In this document: positions 17,031 to 28,713 of the stretch, in pieces
Position numbering within the stretch: the first letter of the stretch is position 1
How the letters are laid out: each line of letters starts with the position of its first letter
Assembly: GCF_030435705.1 (NCBI RefSeq)
Contig: NZ_CP129381.1
Location: forward strand, 620,001 to 684,000
DNA length: 64,000 nt
Direction: 5' to 3'
Source: Rhizobium sp. SSA_523
Lineage (GTDB): Bacteria > Pseudomonadota > Alphaproteobacteria > Rhizobiales > Rhizobiaceae
The notes under the pieces: model-generated
Database searches by the model: none
The model's input: only the letters and a program-made list of their open reading frames with translations
What the model was told of the DNA's origin: nothing
Program-made: the position numbers and the translations under genes

Positions 17031-18215
17031 ATGACATCGAAACTGGCAAACTGGGCCCTTTGGGGCGCCGGACTTAGCACTGCTGCCCTCATTTCAGGCG
17101 CAGCCATCTATCTGCAACTGCCGCAGGGCGCCAATGCGGCAGCAGCGAGTGCGGCCGCGCAGGCACCGGCCGTACCCGTTACGGTCGCCTCCGTCGAGCC
17201 GCGCAGCTTCACCAGCTGGCAGGAATTTTCCGGCCGGCTGCAGGCGATCGACCGGGTTGAGTTGCGCCCGCGTGTGTCGGGCGCCATCCAGTCGGTGCAT
17301 TTCCGCGAGGGTGGCCTGGTGCGTGAAGGTGACATCTTGTTCAAGATCGATCCCAAGCCCTATGAGGCAGCCGTCCGCGAGGCACAGGGGCTTGTCGCCT
17401 CGGCACGGGCCAAGCTTGATCTCGCGGTCATTGAACTCGAGCGCGGCGAATCGCTTGCCAGCAAGAAAACAATCTCCGAAAGCGAGCTGGCGCAGCGCCG
17501 GAGCAATCAGCGGGATGCGGCGGCAAGCCTCCAGTCCGCCGAAGCGGCCCTGACGGTTGCGGAACTGAATCTTGGCTATACCGATATCCGGGCGCCGATC
17601 TCGGGCCGGGTAGGCAAGATCGACGTCACGCTCGGAAACCTGGTGGCCGAGGGCGCCTCCTCCACCCCGCTGACAACGATCGTCTCCATCAATCCGATCT
17701 ATGCCAGCTTCGACGCGAGCGAGGAGCTCATCGCGCGCATCCTCTCCGAGGTTCAGACCAAGGATGGCGTGCCGACGATCAGCAGCGTCCCGGTCGAAGT
17801 GAGAACGCTCGACGCGAGAGCGCCGGCGATCACCGGCCACATGCAGCTCATCGACAACGAGGTCAATACCGCGAGCGGTACCATTCGCGTTCGGGCCGAA
17901 CTGCCCAATCCCGATGGCCGGCTGATCGCCGGACAATTCGTTCGCGTGCGGCTCGGCCAGCCAAAGCCGGAGTCCCGGCTGCTGATCAGCGAGAAGGCCG
18001 TCGGAACGGACCAGGACAAGAAGTTCGTCTTCGTCGTCGACAGCGCCAACACCGTCACCTACCGGCCCGTCCAGCTCGGCGCCGCGGTGGATGGCATGCG
18101 CGTTGTCGAAGAAGGCCTGGCGACCGGCGACCGGATCGTGGTGAGCGGCTTGCAGCGCATCCGGCCCGGCTCGCTCGTTACGCCCGAGACGCAGGCCGAA
18201 CTCGCCGCGAAATAG
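17031..18215 (+). CDS. RND efflux periplasmic adaptor (membrane fusion) protein
   Basis: 394 residues, HlyD/AcrA family. A single N-terminal membrane anchor (ALWGAGLSTAALISGAAIYL), then lipoyl half-motif (VSGAIQSVHFREGGLVREGD), alpha-helical hairpin (about 95-165), second lipoyl half (LGYTDIRAPISGRVGKIDV), beta-barrel and membrane-proximal domains (VTYRPVQLGAAVDGMRVVEEG). AAGGAGA precedes ATG 17031. It works with the next gene; no outer-membrane channel gene is adjacent, so a shared TolC-like protein is presumed. The sequence type is closest to MexE-like adaptors. Confidence 0.93.
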   Translation: MTSKLANWALWGAGLSTAALISGAAIYLQLPQGANAAAASAAAQAPAVPVTVASVEPRSFTSWQEFSGRLQAIDRVELRPRVSGAIQSVHFREGGLVREGDILFKIDPKPYEAAVREAQGLVASARAKLDLAVIELERGESLASKKTISESELAQRRSNQRDAAASLQSAEAALTVAELNLGYTDIRAPISGRVGKIDVTLGNLVAEGASSTPLTTIVSINPIYASFDASEELIARILSEVQTKDGVPTISSVPVEVRTLDARAPAITGHMQLIDNEVNTASGTIRVRAELPNPDGRLIAGQFVRVRLGQPKPESRLLISEKAVGTDQDKKFVFVVDSANTVTYRPVQLGAAVDGMRVVEEGLATGDRIVVSGLQRIRPGSLVTPETQAELAAK

Positions 18216-18222
18216 GCAGACC

Positions 18223-18297
18223 GCCCGGCGGCAGGCCGGGCGCAACTTCAACCATCGACCTGGATCCCGCCCCGCGGCGCATTGCGCGCGGGGTGCG
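18223..18297 (+). other. Two hairpins between adaptor and RND pump genes
   Basis: GCCCGGC-GGCAG-GCCGGGC at 18223-18241 is a perfect 7-bp stem. A second stem at about 18270-18295 pairs CCCCGC with GCGGGG. No T-run follows either, so they more likely affect mRNA stability or stoichiometry than termination. Confidence 0.5.
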
Positions 18298-18339
18298 TGA
18301 CCGGGCTTGCCTCTAACACCCTGGAGAGAGGGTACCACC

Positions 18340-21522
<3,183 letters not shown>

Positions 21523-21586
21523 CGATCTGCCTCCTTCGGCCGGAACCGCCGCATCGTCTGCCGCGATGGACGGAAGGCTCCGACCT

Positions 21587-21620
21587 GCCGCGCGGGTCAA
21601 CCACCGCCGACCCGCGCGGC
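21587..21620 (+). terminator. Strong inverted repeat downstream of the RND pump
   Basis: A 12-bp perfect stem (GCCGCGCGGGTC at 21587-21598 with its complement at 21609-21620) and 10-base loop between two convergent genes. No T-run follows, so it is only terminator-like. Confidence 0.55.
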
Positions 21621-21698
21621 GCCCCTCTTGCCAAAGTCTCGACAGGGCGTCGCGCACGCGTCTCCGTCTCGACTTGAAGCTGCACTACTCCCAGTCGA

Positions 21699-22370
21699 TT
21701 ACTCGCACTGGCGACGCGGGCCACCACCGAAGGGCTGGTAGGTATTGTCGTCGACCCGATAGGATCTGTAGCGGGCAAAACAGGACTGGACATGCTCGGA
21801 GCGGGCATAGTCTGTAACCTCGCCGGCCATTGCAGTCTCCGTCGCGCCGGCCATGGCCGGATCGCTTGCCTCTTCGACGAAACTGTCTTCGCCACTCGGC
21901 GGCGGCGACATGGCATCCGTGCCGGTCGCGGCAACGGTTTCGCTGGACGGCGGGGTGAAGGGCGACACGCATTCCCGGCGGCCGCCGCTGAAGGGCGTGT
22001 AGGAATTATCGCGAGGACGGTAGGAGCGATAGCGCGACGAACACCAGTCGAGATGGGCCTCGCTCAGTTGCGGCTCCTCGGTGGAAGGCGTGAGATCCGG
22101 CGCAACCGAACCGGTGACGGTATCGTCGATCGTGTTCGCTGGCGGCGGCGGCGTGTCGGCCTTTGCCTCGGCAACCAGGCCCGCCACCCGTTCAAGCCCC
22201 TCTTCCGAACGGTCCACCCGAACCGGATGATTGGTCCACAGATCGGCCGAACTGGTCAGATGCCTTGTCTCCCCGCCGGCGGAAAAGAATGCGAAGGCGG
22301 TGACGACCCCGCCGACGAACATGACGACGGCAAGGGACAAGCCGCCGAGGACGAGAAGAACCACTCTCAT
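21699..22370 (-). CDS. Membrane-anchored protein with two BA14K-type motifs
   Basis: 223 residues. An N-terminal membrane segment ([20 protein letters not shown]) is followed by a Pro/Thr/Ala-rich linker and two copies of a Cys-x4-Tyr-Arg-Ser-Tyr-Arg module: one at [20 protein letters not shown] and one at [19 protein letters not shown] ending PRRQCE. Each has a Cys at start and end and resembles the motif of BA14K lectin-like immunoreactive proteins of Brucella and rhizobia. ATG 22370 has GGGAGCG upstream. Most likely it faces the periplasm; function is unknown. Confidence 0.75.
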   Translation of the reverse strand: MRVVLLVLGGLSLAVVMFVGGVVTAFAFFSAGGETRHLTSSADLWTNHPVRVDRSEEGLERVAGLVAEAKADTPPPPANTIDDTVTGSVAPDLTPSTEEPQLSEAHLDWCSSRYRSYRPRDNSYTPFSGGRRECVSPFTPPSSETVAATGTDAMSPPPSGEDSFVEEASDPAMAGATETAMAGEVTDYARSEHVQSCFARYRSYRVDDNTYQPFGGGPRRQCE

Positions 22371-22585
22371 AATGCGCTCCCTGAATTCAACTTCAGTGCA
22401 GAATGCCAGAGGATGGATCAGGTTCCGATTTCTCTGAAATCTTGCGGGGCATGCACAGAAAGAGCCTGCGCTGCCTGCTGACGCGAACGTGAAGGCCTCA
22501 GCCCCATTGCCCCTCATCTCGTAGCGGCACGCTGTAGAAGAATATGCTTACATGCACGGGATGCATGACGCACGGAGGGAACAGC

Positions 22586-23473
22586 ATGACACGGATGACA
22601 GCCAAGGACTTTCCGCAAGAGCTTCTCGATCTTTATGATTTCTACGCGCATGGAAAGATAACCAAACGCGAATTCCTGGATCGGGCCGCGAAATTCGCCG
22701 TCGGCGGCATGACGGCCGCCACCCTCGTTGCAGCACTCTCCCCAGATTATGCCCTGGCACAGCAAGTAGCGTTCACCGATCCCGACATCACGGCAGATTA
22801 CATCACCTACCCGTCGCCGAAAGGCCATGGCGAAGTGCGCGGCTATTTCGTCCGTCCGGCAAAGCTGCAGGGCAAGGCGCCGGCGGTGGTGGTGGTGCAC
22901 GAGAACCGCGGCCTGAACCCCTATATCGAAGACGTCGCGCGCCGCGTGGCCAAAGCCGGCTTTATTGCGCTGGCGCCGGACGGCCTGTCCTCCGTCGGCG
23001 GCTATCCCGGCAATGACGAGAAAGGTCGCGAATTGCAGTCGACGGTTGATCCGCAGAAGCTGATGAATGATTTCTTCGCCGCCGTCGAATTCATGATGAA
23101 CCACGAGGCCTCCACCGGGAAGACCGGCATTACCGGTTTCTGCTATGGCGGCGGCGTTGCCAATGCCGCGGCGGTCGCCTATCCGGAGCTCGGCGCGGCC
23201 GTGCCCTTTTACGGCCGCCAGCCACGGGCGGAGGATGTGGAGCGCATCAAGGCCCCGCTTCTCATACACTATGCGGAACTGGATACGCGCATCAACGAGG
23301 GCTGGCCCGCTTATGAGGCCGCTCTCAAAGCAAACGGCAAGACCTATGAGGCGTATATCTATCCGGGCGTGAACCACGGATTCCACAATGACTCGACGCC
23401 GCGTTACGACGAAGCGGCGGCGAAATTGGCCTGGGACCGCACCATTGAGTGGTTCAGGCGCCACCTTGCCTGA
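22586..23473 (+). CDS. Dienelactone hydrolase family protein, probably exported
   Basis: 295 residues, alpha/beta fold with the DLH triad: Cys186 in GFCYGGG, Asp in HYAELDTRI and His in [10 protein letters not shown]. An N-terminal 60-residue extension has [22 protein letters not shown] ending ALAQQ, which looks like a degenerate Tat-type export signal, as in YghX-like members. ATG 22586 follows GGAGGGA. It stands alone between convergent neighbours. The substrate is unknown. Confidence 0.85.
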   Translation: MTRMTAKDFPQELLDLYDFYAHGKITKREFLDRAAKFAVGGMTAATLVAALSPDYALAQQVAFTDPDITADYITYPSPKGHGEVRGYFVRPAKLQGKAPAVVVVHENRGLNPYIEDVARRVAKAGFIALAPDGLSSVGGYPGNDEKGRELQSTVDPQKLMNDFFAAVEFMMNHEASTGKTGITGFCYGGGVANAAAVAYPELGAAVPFYGRQPRAEDVERIKAPLLIHYAELDTRINEGWPAYEAALKANGKTYEAYIYPGVNHGFHNDSTPRYDEAAAKLAWDRTIEWFRRHLA

Positions 23474-23536
23474 ACTGCCGAGCGCATCCGCCGCAATTCT
23501 CCCACCTCATCCGGGCAAGAGCGGCAGGGTCTTGCG

Positions 23537-24436
23537 TCATACCTGCGAAGCGGTTTCGGCCTGGCGCCGCATCAGCTCGACAAAGGCCTCGCAGCTCCAG
23601 GACAGAGCGGCATCAGCCTTGGTGATGATGCCGTAATCCGCCTGCTTGGCGGATACGAAAGGCCGCATGATCAGCTGATCGCTGACGAAGAAGGAGGCGA
23701 TCAGCGTCGGCACAATGGCCACGCCCAGTCCGTGCGCAGCGCAGACGCAGGCGGTCTCGACGGAATGAACCTCCAGACTGCACCGATAGCTCGGCACCAT
23801 CCGCCGCAATTCGTGCTCCAGTTCATTGCGGTTGATCCTTTGGCGTCCGAGCAGGATGAGGTCGTTGCGCGCCAGATCGTTGACGTCGATGGCGTCCTTG
23901 CCGGCGAGCGGATGTCCGATCGGCATGACGCAGGTCGTGCCACTGGAATAGAGCGGCGTTGCCTGAAAGCCGGGCTCTTCCGGCGGCAGGCGGACAAAGC
24001 CGATCTCCGCGACGCGCCCGCGCACCATCCGCTCGATCGCATCATAGGGACCGCTGAGGATCTCCACCGTTACCCGCGGATGATCCTTTTTGAAGCGCGC
24101 CACCAATGGCGGCAGCATTGTCGTGGCCAGGCTGTGGGGAAAGGCGACGCGGATAAGCGCCTCGCCGAAGATGCCGGTGCGGAGATCGCCGATCTTGGTG
24201 CGCAGTTTCGCCATGCTCTGCGAGACTTCGTCGATCTCGCCGACCAGTAGATAGGCCTCGGGCTTGGGTTTCAGGCGTCCCTTTTCACGCAGGAACAGTT
24301 CGCGTCCGATTTCCTCTTCCAGCGCGGCCAGTTGACGGCTGATGGCCGATTGCGACAGGCCAAGCTGGGAAGCCGCCGAAATCGTCGAGCCGGTATCCAT
24401 GATGGTCTTGAAGATTTCGAGCTGCTTGAAATTCAT
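23537..24436 (-). CDS. LysR-family transcriptional regulator next to peptide-type ABC transporter
   Basis: 299 residues. The helix-turn-helix is at residues 2-60 (LEIFKTIMDTGSTISAASQLGLS, SAISRQLAALEEEIG), then the co-inducer domain. The NocR/OccR-like opening MNFKQLEIF is typical of regulators of amino-acid or opine-type catabolism. It is divergent from the transporter operon and probably controls it. The ribosome site (AGGA, seven bases before the ATG) includes the last bases of a RIME-like repeat, so the repeat sits in the 5' leader. Confidence 0.87.
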   Translation of the reverse strand: MNFKQLEIFKTIMDTGSTISAASQLGLSQSAISRQLAALEEEIGRELFLREKGRLKPKPEAYLLVGEIDEVSQSMAKLRTKIGDLRTGIFGEALIRVAFPHSLATTMLPPLVARFKKDHPRVTVEILSGPYDAIERMVRGRVAEIGFVRLPPEEPGFQATPLYSSGTTCVMPIGHPLAGKDAIDVNDLARNDLILLGRQRINRNELEHELRRMVPSYRCSLEVHSVETACVCAAHGLGVAIVPTLIASFFVSDQLIMRPFVSAKQADYGIITKADAALSWSCEAFVELMRRQAETASQV

Positions 24437-24445
24437 GAGTCGATC

Positions 24446-24612
24446 CTAGTGGTTCGGTTCCGACATTTGCGTCCATTCGCAGCACCCTCAAGCGCAAATG
24501 TCGAAATCAAGAGAACCACTAGCAACCATATGATTCTAGTGGAATTTCCGATTTGACATTTGCTCTGGGAGAGTGCCGCAGGCGGGAGACAAATGTCAAA
24601 TTCATTCCACTG
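24446..24612. repeat. RIME-like two-hairpin mosaic repeat, copy B
   Basis: The intact copy. Hairpin 1 (24446-24522) begins CTAGTGGTTC and ends GAACCACTAG with inner arms CGACATTTGC/GCAAATGTCG. The linker AGCAACCATATGATT follows. Hairpin 2 (24536-24612) begins CTAGTGGAAT and ends ATTCCACTGG with inner arms TTTGACATTTG/CAAATGTCAAA. Two palindromes in fixed order fit the rhizobial intergenic mosaic element type. Confidence 0.85.
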
Positions 24613-24759
24613 GCGGATCGCCGCGTAAGGCAAGCACTCATCACTCGCGACCGTCAGCGCAAAAACGCATAGGGTGATGCCGTCTCCTCATAAGATTGCG
24701 GGTCGTTTCAAGACCGCTATCGTTCACGCATCAAAAAAATCAAAAAAGGGGTTCCAACA

Positions 24760-24798
24760 ATGGTTTTCGACTGTCCTTTCCACCTGCCCGGGATTTGA
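24760..24798 (+). CDS. Possible 12-residue leader ORF before the ABC permease
   Basis: ATG 24760 has a good AAAGGGG ribosome site and runs 12 codons (MVFDCPFHLPGI) to TGA at 24796-24798, five bases before the permease GTG. It could couple translation into the permease gene, whose own ribosome site is crowded. It may also be chance. Confidence 0.3.
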   Translation: MVFDCPFHLPGI

Positions 24799-24802
24799 GG
24801 AC

Positions 24803-25777
24803 GTGAGCGTCTTCATCATCCGCCGGCTCATGCAGAGCGTGGCTGTTCTGCTGGTGACCGCCCTCGTCGTCTTCCTCGGCGTCTATGCGATCGGCGATCC
24901 CATCGAGATGCTGATCTCCCCGGATGCCAGCCCGGCCGAACGGGCTCAGGTCATTGCATCTCTGGGGCTGGACCAGCCACTCTGGCAGCAGTTCCTGACA
25001 TTCATCTGGAACGCTCTGCATGGCGATCTTGGCCGCTCCTTCGTCTTCAACCGTCCCACCATCCAGCTGATCCTGGAGCGCCTGCCCGCAACGCTTGAAC
25101 TGACGCTCACGGCCCTGGTGATTGCCCTGGTGATCGGCATACCGCTCGGTCTCATCTCCGGTCTCAAGCCGAACAGCGCCACCGACGAAGCGATCATGAC
25201 AGGTTCGATCCTCGGCTTCTCGCTGCCCAGCTTCTGGCAGGGCATGATGTTGATCATGATATTTTCCGTCTGGCTGGGCTGGCTACCCTCCACCGGCCGG
25301 GGCGAACTCGGCTCTTTCCTCGGCATACAGTCGAGCTTCTTCACGCTGGACGGTCTTGCGCATCTGGTCCTCCCGGCCGTCAACCTCTGTCTGTTCAAGC
25401 TGTCGCTGGTGATCCGCCTGACCCGAACGGGCGTGCGCGAGACGATGCCCCTGGATTTCGTCAAGTTCGCCCGCGCCAAGGGGGTGTCTGAGCGCCGGAT
25501 CGTCTTCGTCCACGTGCTGAAGAACATTCTCATCCCGCTGATCACCGTCGTCGGCATGGAGCTTGGCAGCATGCTCGCCTTTGCCGTGGTCACGGAAACC
25601 ATCTTCGCCTGGCCGGGCATCGGCAAACTTTTGATCGATTCCATCATGCGGCTCGACCGGCCCGTTGTCGTTGCCTACCTGCTCGTCATCGTCAGCCTGT
25701 TCATCGTGATCAATTTCATCGTCGATATCCTCTATTCGCTGATCGATCCCCGCGTTCGCCTGGGAGGTCAGTCATGA
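24803..25777 (+). CDS. Peptide/nickel-type ABC transporter permease (DppB family)
   Basis: 324 residues from GTG 24803 (VSVFIIRRLMQSVAVLLVTA), the standard DppB opening; the frame continues upstream to 24674 but that part is not family-like. There are six membrane helices, an Asp-Pro-rich periplasmic segment (SPDASPAERAQVIASLGLD) and the coupling loop at VKFARAKGVSERRI. It starts a five-gene importer operon (two permeases, two ATPases, binding protein) and is coupled to the next gene by ATGA. Confidence 0.91.
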   Translation: MSVFIIRRLMQSVAVLLVTALVVFLGVYAIGDPIEMLISPDASPAERAQVIASLGLDQPLWQQFLTFIWNALHGDLGRSFVFNRPTIQLILERLPATLELTLTALVIALVIGIPLGLISGLKPNSATDEAIMTGSILGFSLPSFWQGMMLIMIFSVWLGWLPSTGRGELGSFLGIQSSFFTLDGLAHLVLPAVNLCLFKLSLVIRLTRTGVRETMPLDFVKFARAKGVSERRIVFVHVLKNILIPLITVVGMELGSMLAFAVVTETIFAWPGIGKLLIDSIMRLDRPVVVAYLLVIVSLFIVINFIVDILYSLIDPRVRLGGQS

Positions 25778-26676
25778 GTGTCGTTTCATCGATCCTGCGC
25801 GAGGAAACGCTGGCCGGCCGGCTCCTGCGAGGAATTGCAACCAGTCCCAAGGCTCTGATCGGCGCGTCGATCTGTCTTCTGCTCCTGGTGGCCGCGCTCG
25901 TCGGACCCTGGATCACGCCGCAGAACCCCTATGACCTGGCGGTGCTGGATATTCTGGATTCCAAGCTGCCGCCCGGTTCGGAAAGCATGGACGGCATGGT
26001 CTACTGGCTCGGAACAGACGGGCAAGGCCGCGACATGCTCTCGGCAATGATCTATGGCTTGCGCACGAGCATTGGCGTCGGCGTCTTTTCCGGCGTGGTC
26101 GCGCTCGTGATCGGCACGGTTCTCGGCCTCGTCGCTGCCTATTACGGCGGCCGCATCGACGCCTTCATCATGCGCATCGTCGACCTGATGCTGGGCCTTC
26201 CCACGATACTCGTCGCCCTGATGCTGCTTGCCCTGCTCGGCCAGGGTCTCTGGAAAGTCATTTTCGCGCTCGTTCTTGTTCAATGGGCCACCTTTGCGCG
26301 CTCCGCCCGCAGCGCGGCGCTGGTGGAGAAGAACAAGGATTATGTGGAGGCCGCTGTCACGCTGGGGATCAGCACGCCCCGCATCCTGTTCGGCCATCTT
26401 CTGCCGAACTGTCTGCCGCCGCTGATCGTCATCGGCATGTTACAGGTGGCCAATGCAATTTCGGCAGAAGCCACGCTCTCCTTCCTCGGGATCGGCCTGC
26501 CTATCACCGAGCCTTCCCTCGGCCTGCTGATCGCCAATGGCTACCAGGTTCTGATGTCGGGAGAATACTGGATCAGCGTCTATCCGGGGCTTCTTCTGCT
26601 CGTGCTGGTTTTTTCCATCAACATTACAGGAGACCGCTGCCGCGAAATCCTCAATCCCCGGCTGGGAGAAAGGTGA
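25774..26676 (+). CDS. Peptide/nickel-type ABC transporter permease (DppC family)
   Basis: 300 residues. The N-terminal region holds a helix and the family's GTDGQGRDMLSAMIYGLRTS block, then the transport domain with coupling loop DYVEAAVTLGISTPRIL. It partners the DppB-type permease and starts inside that gene's stop (ATGA). Confidence 0.92.
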   Translation: MSVVSSILREETLAGRLLRGIATSPKALIGASICLLLLVAALVGPWITPQNPYDLAVLDILDSKLPPGSESMDGMVYWLGTDGQGRDMLSAMIYGLRTSIGVGVFSGVVALVIGTVLGLVAAYYGGRIDAFIMRIVDLMLGLPTILVALMLLALLGQGLWKVIFALVLVQWATFARSARSAALVEKNKDYVEAAVTLGISTPRILFGHLLPNCLPPLIVIGMLQVANAISAEATLSFLGIGLPITEPSLGLLIANGYQVLMSGEYWISVYPGLLLLVLVFSINITGDRCREILNPRLGER

Positions 26677-26681
26677 GCTCC

Positions 26682-27656
26682 ATGGTTCAGCCCGTTCTTG
26701 AAGTGACCGATCTCTCAACGCATTTTTCAACCCGGCGGGGAATAGTCAAAGCCGTCGACGGCGTTACCTTCAGCGTCGGACAGCGCGAAATCGTCGGCCT
26801 CGTGGGCGAGTCCGGCTCAGGCAAATCGATCACCGGCTTCTCCGTGCTCGGGCTTGTGGATCCGCCAGGCCGCGTCGTCTCCGGCAGCATCCGCTTTCAG
26901 GGCGAGGAATTGACGGGCCTGCCGCAAAAGGCCATGCGCGCCATTCGCGGCAAGCGCATCGCAATGATCTTCCAGGACCCGATGATGACGCTCAATCCCG
27001 TCCTTTCGATCGGGACACAGATGGTGGAGGCGGTGCAGGCGCATGACCGGGTGAGCCGGCAGGAGGCCCGCGAAAGGTCGCGCGATGCGCTGGGCCTTGT
27101 CGGCATCCCCTCGCCTGAAGAGCGACTGGATGCCTATCCGCACCAGTTTTCCGGCGGCATGCGCCAGCGTGTCGCCATCGCGATCGCCCTTCTGCACCGG
27201 CCGGACCTGATCATCGCCGATGAACCCACGACGGCGCTGGACGTGACGATCCAGTCGCAGATCCTCTTCGAGATCAAGCGGCTGGCGCGGGAGTTTTCCA
27301 TGGCTCTGGTCTGGATCAGCCATGATCTCGGCGTGGTTGCCGCGCTCGCCGATCGTGTGATGGTCATGTATGCCGGCCGCATCGTCGAGGCAGGACCGGT
27401 GGACGATGTGCTTGCCAAGCCGGCCCATCCCTACACGCTGGGGCTGATGCAGGCTATCCCGTCAGCCGTGCCGCGCGGCGAGGCCCTGCGTCCCATTCCC
27501 GGCATGGCGCCCAACCCGCTCGCACGCCCCTCCGGCTGCTCGTTCCGGGATCGCTGTCCGCGAGCCACCGCCGTCTGCTGCGAAGACCCGCGGCTTGATC
27601 GGGCGGATCTGCGCGAGTGGCGCTGCTTTCATCCTTTCCAGGGGGAGGCCGCCTGA
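26682..27656 (+). CDS. Peptide-type ABC transporter ATP-binding protein (DppD family)
   Basis: 324 residues. Walker [11 protein letters not shown]-loop [11 protein letters not shown], signature FSGGMRQR, Walker [13 protein letters not shown] and H-loop ISHDLG are all present. The C-terminal oligopeptide extension has the Cys set ([20 protein letters not shown]) that binds an iron-sulfur cluster or metal in the Dpp/Opp ATPases. GGGAGAAAGG precedes ATG 26682; GTG 26673 is a possible longer start. Confidence 0.93.
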   Translation: MVQPVLEVTDLSTHFSTRRGIVKAVDGVTFSVGQREIVGLVGESGSGKSITGFSVLGLVDPPGRVVSGSIRFQGEELTGLPQKAMRAIRGKRIAMIFQDPMMTLNPVLSIGTQMVEAVQAHDRVSRQEARERSRDALGLVGIPSPEERLDAYPHQFSGGMRQRVAIAIALLHRPDLIIADEPTTALDVTIQSQILFEIKRLAREFSMALVWISHDLGVVAALADRVMVMYAGRIVEAGPVDDVLAKPAHPYTLGLMQAIPSAVPRGEALRPIPGMAPNPLARPSGCSFRDRCPRATAVCCEDPRLDRADLREWRCFHPFQGEAA

Positions 27657-28693
27657 TGACCGACACTCTAATCGAAGCACGCAATGTCAGCCGGCGCTTC
27701 ACCCGCGAACTCGATTATGCCGAAAGACTGGCGCGCGTCTTCGGGGCAAAGATTTCGCAGAAGACCGTGCATGCGGTCGATGACGTAAACCTCGCCGTGA
27801 AAAGCGGCGAAGTCGTCGGCCTTGTCGGCGAATCCGGCTGCGGAAAATCGACGCTCGGCCGCATGATGGCCGGCATCATGCCGACGAGCGAGGGCACGGT
27901 CTCCTGGAAAGGCCGGGCTCTGTCCGAGCTGAAGGGTGCCGACAAGCGACGCGCCCGCCTTGCGGCACAGATGATCTTCCAGGATCCGATGTCGACGCTC
28001 AATCCCCGCAAGCGCGTCATCGATATTATCGGCGAGGCGCCCCTGGTGCACGGGCTCGTGGCGCGCAACCAGTTGCGGTCCTATGTCGGCGAACTGGCGC
28101 AACGTGTGGGCCTCGATCCGTCCTATCTCGATCGCTACCCGCATCAGTTTTCCGGCGGGCAGCGGCAGCGCATCGGCATTGCCCGGGCTCTCGCCGTCAA
28201 ACCGGAACTGATCGTGTGCGACGAATCCGTTGCTGCCCTCGACGTTTCGATCCAGGCGCAGATCCTCAACCTGTTCATGGATCTTCGCAGCGAATTCGGA
28301 CTGACCTACCTCTTCATCAGCCATGATCTCGGCGTGGTGAAGCACATTTGCGACCGGGTCGTGGTCATGTATCTCGGCCGCGTCGTGGAGACCGGAACGC
28401 CCGACGAATTATTTGCCAATCCGCAGCATCCCTACACGCAGGCCCTCGTCCGCGAATTGCCGAGCGTTTCGGATCGGCGGCGTGATTTCACGCCCGTACG
28501 GGGGGAGATCCCCTCGCCGCTCCATCCGCCGCCCGGCTGCCACTTCCATCCGCGCTGTCCCTTCGCCTTCGACCGTTGCCGCGTCGAGCGGCCACTTCTT
28601 CGCGAAACCAGCCCCGGCCAGGCCAGTGCCTGCCACCTTCACGATGCCGACACTTCGGCGACCAGAACCGAAACGGCGCAGACCGTCAGTTAA
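27656..28693 (+). CDS. Peptide-type ABC transporter ATP-binding protein (DppF family)
   Basis: 345 residues with Walker A GESGCGKST, signature FSGGQRQR, Walker B LIVCDESVAALD (Ser replaces the usual Pro after Glu, a common variant in DppF) and H-loop ISHDLG. The Cys-rich C-terminal extension is GCHFHPRCPFAFDRC. Start and previous stop overlap as TGATG, with GGGGGAGG just upstream. Confidence 0.93.
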   Translation: MTDTLIEARNVSRRFTRELDYAERLARVFGAKISQKTVHAVDDVNLAVKSGEVVGLVGESGCGKSTLGRMMAGIMPTSEGTVSWKGRALSELKGADKRRARLAAQMIFQDPMSTLNPRKRVIDIIGEAPLVHGLVARNQLRSYVGELAQRVGLDPSYLDRYPHQFSGGQRQRIGIARALAVKPELIVCDESVAALDVSIQAQILNLFMDLRSEFGLTYLFISHDLGVVKHICDRVVVMYLGRVVETGTPDELFANPQHPYTQALVRELPSVSDRRRDFTPVRGEIPSPLHPPPGCHFHPRCPFAFDRCRVERPLLRETSPGQASACHLHDADTSATRTETAQTVS

Positions 28694-28713
28694 ACCGAGA
28701 GAGGAAGAGAACC

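Noticed and set aside
24674..24802. N-terminal extension of the DppB-type permease
   Set aside because: The added 43 residues are Lys-rich and unlike the family; the normal opening starts at GTG 24803.
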